From assembly GCA_049697115.1 (NCBI GenBank), contig JBAVVD010000009.1, positions 1 to 64,000 on the forward strand: a stretch of DNA of 64,000 nt. Direction: 5' to 3'. Of the stretch, positions 7,691-16,479 are shown piece after piece. Numbering within the stretch: the stretch's first letter is position 1; every line of letters begins with the position of its first letter. The notes below the pieces were generated by a model, which made no database searches, was not told the origin of the DNA, and saw only the letters and a list, made by a program, of their open reading frames with translations. This DNA is from JBAVVD01 sp049697115. Its GTDB lineage: Bacteria > Acidobacteriota > Aminicenantia > Aminicenantales > UBA4085. The translations under genes and the position numbers were made by a program.

Positions 7691-10501
7691 CTGAAACATA
7701 TTTTTTGGAAAAGATCGGCTTTTCTCATCCTTTTTGTTTTCTTTATTCTTGTTTTCAGTTCATCTGCCTCTGCCGAAGAATCCGCAGTCCTCTGGGGCCG
7801 GGTGATTGATCAAAGAGGCCTTCCCATCCAAAGAGCTTTTCTGACCCTCTCCAGTGAGGAACAAAACATTGAGCAGTCGTGCTGGAGCCACGCGGATGGT
7901 TTTTTCAATCTCTGCGGCCTCCCCTTTAGTCCGTACACTCTCCATGTGGAGGCCCAGGGATTTAAAGCGCTGACAAAAACCATCGTTCTCATCGAATCAT
8001 CCTATGCGCTCTCTCTCAAGCTAATCCTCGAATCCCAGGAAAACCCGGGAGCCTCACAGATTTCTTTATTTGAGTTCGGAGAGCATTCCTCTCAGACCAT
8101 TATAGACAAGCGCCAAATCCAGAGTCTTCCTTCCGGCAATTCTCTCTGGTCGCTCATCGAAAATCAAGACCTTTCAGCCACCACAAACCGCATCGATGTC
8201 GGAGGTCTGTGGGGAAGCATTCCCGCCCTCTTCAGTTCGAGGGGTTCCTGTTCCTGGACACAGAATTCCTATTCTCTCAACGGCCTGAACGTCACTGACC
8301 CTTTCTGGACCGGCCGGCCTCTTCTCATCCCTGATGTTTTCAGCCTTCAATCTATTCAACACAGCAATGCCAGCCATCCCATTCAGGCCTTTTTTCCCGG
8401 GGCCTTCCTTGACCTCGTCCCTCAAGATGGAAGCTCCACCGTTCACGGCGGCTTATCCCTTTTCTATACAGACCAGAACATAAGTAGTTCCAATATCACT
8501 CCGGCTTTGATCAAAGAAGGGATTCAAGAAAGCCACTCTTTGAATGATCTTAAGGACGGCCGCCTTCATTTTTCCGGCCCCCTCCTCCGCGACAAATTGT
8601 TTTTCTTCACCTCCTGGACAACCAGTTTTATCTCCAGAGATCTGGCTGACTATGCCCGCGAGGACTATTCCTCTCTTCTTTCGGGCCTTGTCAATTTTAA
8701 ATACATCTTCCTCCGGCATACACTCCGTTTTCTCTGGACAGGTCAATCGGTCTCTCATCCTTCGGCGGACGCCGGGAGGAACATCCCTTCTGCCTCCACT
8801 TCAAAACAGAAAAATTTCCTGAATGTCTTCCAATTGATTTGGGATTCAAAGCCGAGAGAAGGCGGCTCCTTCCGGGCCGCCATCAGCCTCGCCCAGAGCC
8901 GACTTCACTCCGATTTTCAGGACAACGCAGCGGGTCAGCACGGCGAGGAAATCTTCCGCAATCTTCCCTCGGGGCCTACGCCGTTCGCCGGCCAGGACAG
9001 CCGAAGGACCCTTGTCGCCTTTTTCAAAGGAACACGGTTTTTCGCAAATTTTCACAAGACCCATCATCTTCTCCAATACGGATTTCAACTCCAGTCGAGT
9101 TTCTCCTCCTCCCGGATCGAAATCCTTGACAATGTCCATCTTCATTACTTCAACGGGAACCCGCTGGAAGTGGTCCTCTTCAACACTCCGCTCCGCCAGC
9201 AGGAATCCTCTTTCCACCTCAATCTCTTCTTTCATGATACAATGACTCTCTCCGGCCTATTCTCTGTCTTCTTCGGTCTCAACCTAGGATTCAGCCAGGG
9301 CTGGAATCCAGAATCGGCCCTTCAAACTTCTGTTCCTGGCTTTTCGAGTGAGATTTCCAGAGAGAAGAATGAAATTCTCTGGCTCAACGGCTCGCCCAGA
9401 TTTGGACTCCTTGTGCCGCTTTCCAGGAAAAAGACATCTTATTTGAAAATCTCCTGTGCTCGATATTATTTTACGCTCCCCCACAATTACCTGACCTACG
9501 GCAGCGCCAATGCCCTCGGCGGGCTGGTCTACGAATGGCAGGACAGCAACCAGGACGGCCTTTACCAGGCAGGCGAAGAGAAAAGGCTCCTGCGCAGAGA
9601 AGGGCCTTTTTTCGCCAAAATCGCCGGCGATCTGAAAAGACCATTTACGGACGAGCTGGCCGTGTCACTCGTTCAGACCTTTGGTTCCGGCTGGTGCTTT
9701 ACGCTGGCCGGATTCATCCGTGAAACAAAAAACCTGATCGAAACCACAAATATCGGAGTCTCCTTTTCGGATTATGATCCCTTTTCAATCCTAGATGACG
9801 GAGATGACCGGATTCCCGGCACTGCCGATGACCTGGTGCTGACCGTTTACAATCAGAAGTCAGAAACCCTCGGCCGCGACTTTTTTCTTCTCACTAACCC
9901 GGATGCCGAAACGAGAATTTCCAAATATCAAGGCCTGGATCTCACCCTGACCAGAAAATTCAGCGCCCAGTTCGGCTTTTTCCTTTCTTTGTCCGCCACC
10001 CACGCCACAGGCATGACCAGTCCGGGCAATACGGAATGGGAAAATGATGACGGGGTGGTCGGAAGTCTCTACGATACTCCCAACACGCTCATCAACACCG
10101 AGGGCCGGCCGAGGTTCGACAGGGCCTATACGGCTAGGATTGGGGTCAGCCTCCAGGCTCTGTGGGGGATCCGGATAGGATGTGTCGCCAAATATTATGA
10201 CGGCCAACCCTTTGCCAGAAAGATCATCGTCCAGGGCGCAAATCAGGGACCGTTCTACATTCAGGCTCACCCCAGGGGGATCGCCCGTTATGAGTTCAAC
10301 ATGAACGTGGATATCCGGCTGGAAAAAAGTTTTGTTCTGAGCAAAGGAACGCTGAGGATACTCCTGGACGGCTTCAATATCTTCAATCAGCATCAGGCCA
10401 CCGCAGAAAATGAATGGACCAGCCCGGAATTTCCACTTCGTTTTGCCACGGAAATTCAATCTCCCCGGGTTGTGCGAATTGGATTAACTTATGAATTCTG
10501 A
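7691..10501 (+). CDS. TonB-dependent-receptor-like outer-membrane protein with N-terminal carboxypeptidase-regulatory domain
   Basis: Residues after the signal peptide form a CarboxypepD_reg-like beta-sandwich (VLWGRVIDQRGLPIQRAFL onwards, ~85 residues). A plug-like region follows with SLNGLNVTDPFW, then a long beta-barrel of aromatic-rich strands ending in LTYEF, where a C-terminal Phe is the usual assembly signal. Such proteins import large substrates across the outer membrane using ExbBD/TonB energy. The first canonical start, GTG at 7802, falls inside the domain. The frame remains open to a stop at 7673 and encodes a clear signal peptide (hydrophobic core, SSSASA-EE cleavage site), but without ATG, GTG or TTG. 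I list CTG 7691 as a working start; ATT 7685 is the alternative. A GGAG lies at 7677-7680. Confidence 0.8.
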   Translation: MKHIFWKRSAFLILFVFFILVFSSSASAEESAVLWGRVIDQRGLPIQRAFLTLSSEEQNIEQSCWSHADGFFNLCGLPFSPYTLHVEAQGFKALTKTIVLIESSYALSLKLILESQENPGASQISLFEFGEHSSQTIIDKRQIQSLPSGNSLWSLIENQDLSATTNRIDVGGLWGSIPALFSSRGSCSWTQNSYSLNGLNVTDPFWTGRPLLIPDVFSLQSIQHSNASHPIQAFFPGAFLDLVPQDGSSTVHGGLSLFYTDQNISSSNITPALIKEGIQESHSLNDLKDGRLHFSGPLLRDKLFFFTSWTTSFISRDLADYAREDYSSLLSGLVNFKYIFLRHTLRFLWTGQSVSHPSADAGRNIPSASTSKQKNFLNVFQLIWDSKPREGGSFRAAISLAQSRLHSDFQDNAAGQHGEEIFRNLPSGPTPFAGQDSRRTLVAFFKGTRFFANFHKTHHLLQYGFQLQSSFSSSRIEILDNVHLHYFNGNPLEVVLFNTPLRQQESSFHLNLFFHDTMTLSGLFSVFFGLNLGFSQGWNPESALQTSVPGFSSEISREKNEILWLNGSPRFGLLVPLSRKKTSYLKISCARYYFTLPHNYLTYGSANALGGLVYEWQDSNQDGLYQAGEEKRLLRREGPFFAKIAGDLKRPFTDELAVSLVQTFGSGWCFTLAGFIRETKNLIETTNIGVSFSDYDPFSILDDGDDRIPGTADDLVLTVYNQKSETLGRDFFLLTNPDAETRISKYQGLDLTLTRKFSAQFGFFLSLSATHATGMTSPGNTEWENDDGVVGSLYDTPNTLINTEGRPRFDRAYTARIGVSLQALWGIRIGCVAKYYDGQPFARKIIVQGANQGPFYIQAHPRGIARYEFNMNVDIRLEKSFVLSKGTLRILLDGFNIFNQHQATAENEWTSPEFPLRFATEIQSPRVVRIGLTYEF

Positions 10502-10526
10502 GACGCTTGACTGAAAAGGAGGAGGA

Positions 10527-12542
10527 ATGCTTTTATCCTGGGAAAAAATTATCTTCAGTGGCATCATCCTAATCACCGCTTTTGCCTTTTTATATCCCCT
10601 TTATTACCGGTTCCGCATTCTGCGTGCCGCGCAGCCGGAACTGCGTCTGGACAATATCCTCAAAAGAATTTTAAACGCGGCGGGTAAAATTCTTCTTCAG
10701 AAATGCACTCTTAAAAATGAACGGGTCTGGACAGGGCTCATGCATGTGCTGATCTTCTACGGAGCCCTGACCTTTGACACCATGACGATCAATCACACGC
10801 TGGAAGGATATTTTGCGGACTTTTTTATTTTTGGAAATACCGCATTGGGTTTCTTTTTCTCCTTTATGGTCGATGTCTTTGCCGTCCTCGTCCTAATCGG
10901 AGTTTTCTTTTTCATAATTCGACGATTTCTCATACGGCCAAAGGCATATGCCACAACTCCCCTGGATTCCGCCCTGATCTATTTCTTCCTCATTTCCGTC
11001 ACTCTGAGCTATCTCTATTTCGAAGCCTTTGCTATCGCCAGCCATCCGCACACAGCCCGCCTCTCTTTTCTCGGCCAGTATTTGGCTCAACTCATCAGTC
11101 AGTCCGGAGCCGGCCCGGCCGCGATTGCCGCTCACTTCAAAATTTCCTGGTGGCTGCACATCCTCCTCGTTTTTGCCTTCATCGCTTATGTCCCCCACTC
11201 CAAATATCTGCATATGATTGCGGGCTCCCTGAACGTGTTTTTCCGTTCCTCCCGACTCAGCGGAGAGCTCAGACCTCTGAACCTTGAACAATCTGAAATT
11301 TATGGCCTGGAAAAATCTTCAGACCTGACCTGGAAAGACGGTCTGGATGCCTTCGCCTGTATGGAATGCGGCCGCTGTCAGGATGCCTGTCCGGCATTTC
11401 AAAGCGAGAAGCCTCTCTCTCCCAAAATGCTCATTTTCAATCTGGAAAAACATCTCCTCAAAGATGGAAAAAAGCTGATCCGAAGACACAGAGAGGATCT
11501 GAAACCCCTTGTGCCTGACGTCCATAGCGAAGGGGAAATCTGGACCTGCACCACGTGCGGCGCCTGTCGGCATGTCTGCCCTGTTGAAATCGAGCACATC
11601 CCCAAGATTGTCGGCATGCGTCAGAGTCAAGTTCTTATGAAGAGCCAGTTTCCTCAGGAATTGAACTCGTTCTTCCGCAATATGGAAACGAACAGCAATC
11701 CCTGGGGAGTCGGATTTTCCAAGCGCGCCGAGTGGATGGAAGGCTTATCAATACCGCTCATCAAAGACTTTCCCGATGCTGATCATCTCTTCTGGATTGG
11801 CTGCGCCGGCTCTTTTGATGAAGAAGGGATTAAAATTGCCAAGGCCTTCGCCTCTCTGTTGAAGAAGGCAAACATCCGCTTTGCGGTCCTCGGCACTGGA
11901 GAAAAATGCTGCGGCGATTCGGTCCGGAGACTGGGCAACGAATATCTCTTCCAGACACTGGCGGAGGAAAACATCCATATGTTTGCCCGTTATCACATCC
12001 AGAAAATACTCACGATCTGCCCCCACGGTTACAATACATTCAAGAACGAATATCCAAAGCTTCTCCCCCTCATTTCTTCGCTCTCTGAAGAAGAGAAATC
12101 GAGGGTTCAAAAAATTGAAATTGTCCATCATGTCCAGTTCCTCCAGCGGCTGCTCCAGGAAGGCCGGTTCCCTTTAAAATCAAAAATCTCTGATCCATTG
12201 ACCTATCACGATTCCTGCTACCTCGGACGTCACAATGCGATAATCCAGGAACCGCGCGGCATTCTGGCCGAGATGAGCGCTTCCAAAATCATCGAGCTCA
12301 AAAACTGCCGGGAGCACAGTTTTTGCTGCGGAGCCGGCGGCGGCCTGATGTGGACGGAAGAATCCCTCGGCCAACGGATCAACCATCTCCGGACCGATGA
12401 AGTCCTGGATTCTCAAGCCAAAGCTGTAGCCACGTCCTGTCCGTTCTGCCTGACCATGCTTCGCGACGGACTAAAGGACAAGGGCCGAGAAGATATCGCT
12501 GTCAAGGACATCGCTCAGTTTCTTGCGGAGGCCATAGAGTAG
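10527..12542 (+). CDS. Membrane-bound heterodisulfide-reductase-like Fe-S oxidoreductase (HdrD/E type)
   Basis: The 671-residue protein fuses a membrane part to an HdrD-like soluble part. Residues 1-250 contain about five or six membrane segments with His residues suited to heme b (for example in WWLHILLVF and VPHSKYLHM), resembling NarI/HdrE. Two 4Fe-4S motifs follow, CMECGRCQDACP near 277 and CTTCGACRHVCP near 341. Two CCG domains come next, with CCGDSVRR near 461 and SFCCGAGGG near 600, the latter set ending in TSCPFCL. CCG domains bind non-cubane Fe-S clusters. Related proteins pass electrons between the quinone pool and soluble donors such as electron-transfer flavoprotein; the partner is not in this window. 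GGAGGAGG lies just before the ATG. Confidence 0.85.
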   Translation: MLLSWEKIIFSGIILITAFAFLYPLYYRFRILRAAQPELRLDNILKRILNAAGKILLQKCTLKNERVWTGLMHVLIFYGALTFDTMTINHTLEGYFADFFIFGNTALGFFFSFMVDVFAVLVLIGVFFFIIRRFLIRPKAYATTPLDSALIYFFLISVTLSYLYFEAFAIASHPHTARLSFLGQYLAQLISQSGAGPAAIAAHFKISWWLHILLVFAFIAYVPHSKYLHMIAGSLNVFFRSSRLSGELRPLNLEQSEIYGLEKSSDLTWKDGLDAFACMECGRCQDACPAFQSEKPLSPKMLIFNLEKHLLKDGKKLIRRHREDLKPLVPDVHSEGEIWTCTTCGACRHVCPVEIEHIPKIVGMRQSQVLMKSQFPQELNSFFRNMETNSNPWGVGFSKRAEWMEGLSIPLIKDFPDADHLFWIGCAGSFDEEGIKIAKAFASLLKKANIRFAVLGTGEKCCGDSVRRLGNEYLFQTLAEENIHMFARYHIQKILTICPHGYNTFKNEYPKLLPLISSLSEEEKSRVQKIEIVHHVQFLQRLLQEGRFPLKSKISDPLTYHDSCYLGRHNAIIQEPRGILAEMSASKIIELKNCREHSFCCGAGGGLMWTEESLGQRINHLRTDEVLDSQAKAVATSCPFCLTMLRDGLKDKGREDIAVKDIAQFLAEAIE

Positions 12543-12549
12543 AACAAAC

Positions 12550-12806
12550 GGTTCTCTTCCATTTTGAACGGATGAGAAAGGGTGATATGCGGAAGGGGCT
12601 CGCTCCCCTTCAGGTTTTTCACGCCGTTCCCTCTCCGCTCTTGGAGGCGGCTGTGGAACTCGCTTCCAGAGAAGCTCAGACATCCTCGCCGCCCGGCAAA
12701 GCCGGGTTCCCTCCAAGAGCGTCTCGGGAAGGCTAAACCTTCAATGGTCGCTTCAGCCTTTCCAGATATCACCCTTGAATGCCTCCACACACACTGAAAG
12801 AGAACC
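12550..12806. repeat. Long imperfect palindromic intergenic element
   Basis: Nested inverted pairs span the whole gap. GGTTCTCTT (12550-12558) matches AAGAGAACC (12798-12806); AAGGGTGATAT (12578-12588) matches ATATCACCCTT (12766-12776); CGCTCTTGGAGG (12636-12647) matches CCTCCAAGAGCG (12710-12721). The distances between successive pairs are nearly equal on both arms. A perfect small hairpin, CCCGGC-AAA-GCCGGG (12692-12706), sits off-centre. One arm recurs at 36051-36136 and a related element lies at 42139-42353. No gene is present. It resembles a MITE or large REP-type element, and its RNA could fold as a long stem-loop. Confidence 0.75.
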
Positions 12807-12854
12807 TCTTTTTTTAAATGAATTCGATCTCAAAATAGAAGAAATTTAAACACG

Positions 12855-13889
12855 TTAATCGGCGAGTATCTGGCGGAATGCCGTGATGGCCTTCTCCACG
12901 TCTTCATCATTGACGTCCTTATGAGTCACAAAGCGAATGCCTCCGGCTATGGCCAGGGCCAATATCCCTCTTTTTTTCAGTTCCTCCAGAAACTCCGGAA
13001 TGGAAAAGCGCGAATGGGAAAATTTGAAGATCAGGATATTCGTCTCGATAAGATCCGGGTCAAGGGAAATCCCAGGAAGGTCGGCAATGGCGACGGCCAG
13101 CCTCTTGGCCCGCTTGTGGTCTTCCTGAAGTCGACCGGCCATTTCCGTGAAAGCCACGATTCCGGCCGCGGCCAGGATGCCGACCTGGCGCATTCCTCCT
13201 CCAAGAGCTTTTCTGATGCGGCGGCCGAATTCAATAAAATCCCTGTCTCCCACCAGAAGTGAGCCCACCGGAGCCGAGAGTCCTTTGGAAAGACAGAACA
13301 TGACGGAATCCGCAAGGGCGGCATATTCACGGACGTCGATACCGGAGGACGTGCTGGCGTTAAAGATTCGCGCGCCGTCCAGATGGATCCGGATTCCATT
13401 CCGGTCGGCAATCGTTCTCAACGCCCTCAGGTTCTCAATCGGCACCACCGCACCGCTCCAGTTATTGTGCGTATTTTCCGCACAAATCAGAGATGTGCGG
13501 GGCAAATAAACGGAGGGCTTCCGAATATTCTGCTCCACCTCTTCCGGATCCATGGCTCCCCGCTGGGAGCTGAGCGGCCGGGGAGTCACCCGCGATATGA
13601 ACGTCATATGCGTCGATTCCATATTGTAAATATGGGACCTGGTCTCCACAATCACCTCTTCCAGTTCGTGCGTCCAGACCTTTACAGCAATGCAATTGCC
13701 CATGGTTCCCGAAGGCACAAACAGGCCGGCTTCCTTTCCCATGCGGTCCGCGGCCATGGCCTCCAGTTTTTGGACTGTGGGATCGTCCCCGAGGACATCG
13801 TCGCCGACGACCGCCTCGGCCATGGCTTTCCTCATCCTGTCAGTCGGCCGGGTAACCGTATCGCTCCGAAAATCTGATAAAACTGTCAT
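12855..13889 (-). CDS. ltaE: Low-specificity L-threonine aldolase (PLP enzyme)
   Basis: The enzyme splits threonine or allo-threonine into glycine and acetaldehyde. The start DFRSDTVTRPTDRMRKAM is diagnostic of the family. The pyridine-nitrogen Asp is D171 in IHLDGAR, and the PLP Schiff-base lysine is K202 in LSKGLSAPVGS. The 344-residue length is usual for fold-type I aldolases of this group. A perfect -10 and GGAAGGAGG lie just upstream of the ATG. It is a single gene, divergent from the PASTA gene, with the palindromic element downstream. Confidence 0.92.
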   Translation of the reverse strand: MTVLSDFRSDTVTRPTDRMRKAMAEAVVGDDVLGDDPTVQKLEAMAADRMGKEAGLFVPSGTMGNCIAVKVWTHELEEVIVETRSHIYNMESTHMTFISRVTPRPLSSQRGAMDPEEVEQNIRKPSVYLPRTSLICAENTHNNWSGAVVPIENLRALRTIADRNGIRIHLDGARIFNASTSSGIDVREYAALADSVMFCLSKGLSAPVGSLLVGDRDFIEFGRRIRKALGGGMRQVGILAAAGIVAFTEMAGRLQEDHKRAKRLAVAIADLPGISLDPDLIETNILIFKFSHSRFSIPEFLEELKKRGILALAIAGGIRFVTHKDVNDEDVEKAITAFRQILAD

Positions 13890-13937
13890 AGGTATTTCCT
13901 CCTTCCTCTTTCTGATCCCGTCGAAATAGCAAAAGCC

Positions 13938-13966
13938 ATTATAGAGAAAAACTTCCCGAGCTACAA
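13938..13966 (-). promoter_or_regulatory. Promoter for ltaE
   Basis: Reading the minus strand, TTGTAG (13966-13961) is followed after 17 bases by the perfect TATAAT (13943-13938). This lies about 50 bases upstream of the ltaE ATG. Confidence 0.55.
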
Positions 13967-14063
13967 ACAGATTTTACAGGGGAAGCATTTCTTTTTCCGT
14001 GATCATTCACTATTTTTGAGAAAGATCGGGCGGAACAGAGGCATCCCGGCAACGTTTTCCCTG

Positions 14064-14092
14064 TTTACTTGGTTATGAATCTATGGTATAGA
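14064..14092 (+). promoter_or_regulatory. Promoter for the PASTA-rpe run
   Basis: TTTACT (14064-14069) and TATAGA (14087-14092) are separated by 17 bases. Transcription would start near 14099, which places upstream in-frame starts (14069, 14075) inside the promoter and favours the ATG at 14123. Confidence 0.5.
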
Positions 14093-14122
14093 TTAGTTGG
14101 ATTTTCTTCTGGAATAATTCTC

Positions 14123-14839
14123 ATGTCTGCAAAAAAAACATTCGATTATGCCCTCTTCGCCCTTATCTATTTCATCCTTTTCTTCTTGGCCGCGACTCTC
14201 TCCTCGCAAATGATTCTCAAAGGCGAATTTGTGAAAATGCCCAACCTTATTGGCGAAAACCTGGACAAAGCAAAGGCCGATCTGGCCAAGAAAAGGCTCT
14301 CTCTGTCCGTCCAGGCTTATCAATTTGACAGTCACTGGGAAAAAGGAAAAATTATTTTTCAGGACCTTTTGGCCGGATCAAGACTGAAACCGAATAAGGT
14401 CGTGAAGGTGATTGTCAGTGAAGGAAGTGAGAAAGTGACGGTCCCTAAGATGGAAGGGAAAAGTCTCGAAACAGCGGCCTCGATCCTCAGAAATGCGGGG
14501 CTGCGGAAGGGGCGGGCCTCCTATATCCACACCTCTCAATTTGCCGCCGGCAGAATCATATCCCAGCACCCGCTGTTCTCGGAGGTCGTCGACAGAGACT
14601 CTCCCATTCATTTCCTTGTCAGCCAGGGAGCCGTCGAGGGAAAATACCTGATGCCCGATTTGATTGAAAGAAACGCGGACAGTACCATCCAAAAGCTCAG
14701 AGAAATGGAATTTAAAATCGCCGATATTCACTATGCGTATTATCCCGGACTGGGGCCGGGAATCATCATCAAACAATCCCCGCTCCCTGGGTACCGCATC
14801 CAGAAAAGAAATTTAATCTCTCTTGAGGTCAGTAAATAA
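14123..14839 (+). CDS. Single-pass membrane protein with three PASTA domains
   Basis: After a short cytoplasmic head, one membrane helix (about residues 8-30) leads to three tandem PASTA repeats (about 36-100, 105-170, 173-238). They are marked by MPNLIGENLDKAKADL, VPKMEGKSLETAASIL and MPDLIERNADSTIQKL, each ending in a QxPxxG-like or QDxxxG-like turn. PASTA domains bind peptidoglycan fragments or beta-lactams in kinases and PBPs; here there is no kinase or transpeptidase domain. I chose the ATG at 14123 (GGAA eight bases before) because a promoter covers the longer alternatives. It overlaps rpe by one base (TAATG), so the two are probably translationally coupled. A stand-alone PASTA gene next to rpe is a neighbourhood I recall from related phyla. 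Confidence 0.8.
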   Translation: MSAKKTFDYALFALIYFILFFLAATLSSQMILKGEFVKMPNLIGENLDKAKADLAKKRLSLSVQAYQFDSHWEKGKIIFQDLLAGSRLKPNKVVKVIVSEGSEKVTVPKMEGKSLETAASILRNAGLRKGRASYIHTSQFAAGRIISQHPLFSEVVDRDSPIHFLVSQGAVEGKYLMPDLIERNADSTIQKLREMEFKIADIHYAYYPGLGPGIIIKQSPLPGYRIQKRNLISLEVSK

Positions 14840-15507
14840 TGGTTCACATTGCTCCTTCTATTCTTTCGGCGGATCCGATAAAAATCGAAGACGCCGTCAA
14901 TCTGATGGAAGCGGCCGGGGCCGATGTGATTCATATCGACATTATGGACGGTCATTACGTTCCCAACCTGACTTTTGGCCCCCACCTTGTCGCCGCACTC
15001 AAAAAGAAAACCCGCCTTCCTCTGGATGTCCACCTCATGGTGGAAAAACCGCATCTGTTTATCCCCTGGTTCCTGGAAGCGGGGGCAGACTGGATATCCA
15101 TTCATCAGGAAACCGCCGTTCATCTTCACAAAGACCTTCTGGAAATCAAGAAGGCGAAAAGAAAAAGCGGAGTCGCCCTGAATCCGGCAACCCCCATTCA
15201 TTTTCTCAATGGCATCATTAAAGAACTAGATTTTGTACTCCTCATGAGCGTCAATCCTGGAAGAGGGAGCCAGTCCTTCATTGAATCCTCCCACGAAAAA
15301 ATCAAGCATTTGAAACACTGGATCAAAGGACAAAACCTCAGTGTCCTCATAGAAGTGGACGGGGGGGTAAATCTCCAGAATATGGAGAGCCTGATTCGGG
15401 ACGGCGTGGATGTGATTGTGGCGGGTTCAGCGATTTTTCATCATCCTCATCCTCAAGAGGTAGTTTCCCAGATGAAAGAAATCGCCCTGAAAGTCGGTTC
15501 CCCATGA
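14839..15507 (+). CDS. rpe: Ribulose-phosphate 3-epimerase
   Basis: The enzyme interconverts D-ribulose 5-phosphate and D-xylulose 5-phosphate in the pentose phosphate pathway. The TIM-barrel signature is complete: IAPSILSADP at the N-terminus, the metal-binding IHIDIMDGHYVPN (H32, D34), H65 in DVHLMVEKP, the phosphate-binding SVNPGRGSQSF, and the metal or catalytic Asp in VLIEVDGGVN. The 222-residue length is normal. The start overlaps the PASTA stop by one base, and the end overlaps the next gene by four bases, indicating one transcription unit. Confidence 0.95.
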   Translation: MVHIAPSILSADPIKIEDAVNLMEAAGADVIHIDIMDGHYVPNLTFGPHLVAALKKKTRLPLDVHLMVEKPHLFIPWFLEAGADWISIHQETAVHLHKDLLEIKKAKRKSGVALNPATPIHFLNGIIKELDFVLLMSVNPGRGSQSFIESSHEKIKHLKHWIKGQNLSVLIEVDGGVNLQNMESLIRDGVDVIVAGSAIFHHPHPQEVVSQMKEIALKVGSP

Positions 15508-16448
15508 CTGTTCTTGTCACTGGAGCGGCCGGTTTCATCGGATCCCATCTCTGTCAGAGGCTTCTCCAGAAAAATATTCATGTGATCGGCATCGACTGCT
15601 TCTCTGATTTTTACCCCAAGTGGGTGAAGGAACAAAATATCGAGCCCCTGCTCAAGGATAAGAACTTTAAATTCATTCCAGAAGACCTGATGGAACTTCC
15701 CCTTAAACAACTCCTCCAGAACACAGATTATATCTTTCATCTGGCTGCCCAGGCCGGAGTCAGAACGAGCTGGGGCCAGAATTTCTCTGTTTACATCAAA
15801 AACAACATCCAGGCCACCCAGAAAATCCTTGAAACCGCGAAAGAAATTCCCCTGAAAAAAATCATCTATGCCTCTTCCTCCTCTGTCTACGGGCTTACGC
15901 CGGACCTGCCGATGACAGAGACAAGCCCTCTCTATCCCCTTTCCCCCTATGGAGTGACAAAACTGGCCGCCGAACAGCTCTGCTTTCTTTATTTCAAAAA
16001 TTACGGCGTACCGACCGTGTCCTTGAGGTTTTTTACAGTTTACGGACCCGGCCAACGGCCTGACATGGCGTTTCACAAATTTTTCAAGGCTCTTCGGGAA
16101 GCCAAAGAAATTACCGTTTACGGAGATGGAAAACAGACGCGAGATTTCACCTATATCGATGACATCGTGAATGCCGCCCTCCTGTCTCTGGAAAAAAGCA
16201 AAATTGGCGAGGTCTATAATATTGGCGGCGGACACCGGGAAAGGTTGGAAGATCTATTCCCCCTCCTTGAAGATATCTCTCAACAACGCGCTCAAATCCG
16301 TTGGGTGGAAAAGCAGAAAGGAGATGTTCTCCATACACTGGCCGACATTAACAAAGCGCAGAAGGAGCTCGGCTACTCCCCTCACATATCCCTCCAGCAA
16401 GGGCTCAAGGAAGAATGGCTATGGATCCAGAAACTCTATCGCCAATGA
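15504..16448 (+). CDS. NAD-dependent sugar-nucleotide epimerase (UDP-glucuronate 4-epimerase-like)
   Basis: This extended short-chain dehydrogenase has the NAD motif TGAAGFIGS (residues 6-14) and the catalytic triad in ASSSSVYG (123-130) and YGVTK (149-153). FFTVYGPGQRPDMA is the usual substrate-loop motif. GIDCFSDFYP (29-38) after the second strand is typical of UDP-glucuronate 4-epimerases and related UDP-hexose enzymes. It should therefore make a sugar nucleotide for surface polysaccharide. The exact substrate cannot be fixed from sequence alone; UDP-glucose 4-epimerase activity remains possible. Its ATG overlaps the rpe stop by four bases. Confidence 0.85.
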   Translation: MTVLVTGAAGFIGSHLCQRLLQKNIHVIGIDCFSDFYPKWVKEQNIEPLLKDKNFKFIPEDLMELPLKQLLQNTDYIFHLAAQAGVRTSWGQNFSVYIKNNIQATQKILETAKEIPLKKIIYASSSSVYGLTPDLPMTETSPLYPLSPYGVTKLAAEQLCFLYFKNYGVPTVSLRFFTVYGPGQRPDMAFHKFFKALREAKEITVYGDGKQTRDFTYIDDIVNAALLSLEKSKIGEVYNIGGGHRERLEDLFPLLEDISQQRAQIRWVEKQKGDVLHTLADINKAQKELGYSPHISLQQGLKEEWLWIQKLYRQ

Positions 16449-16479
16449 AAAAAATATTTATTAATAGAGGATAGTCATC

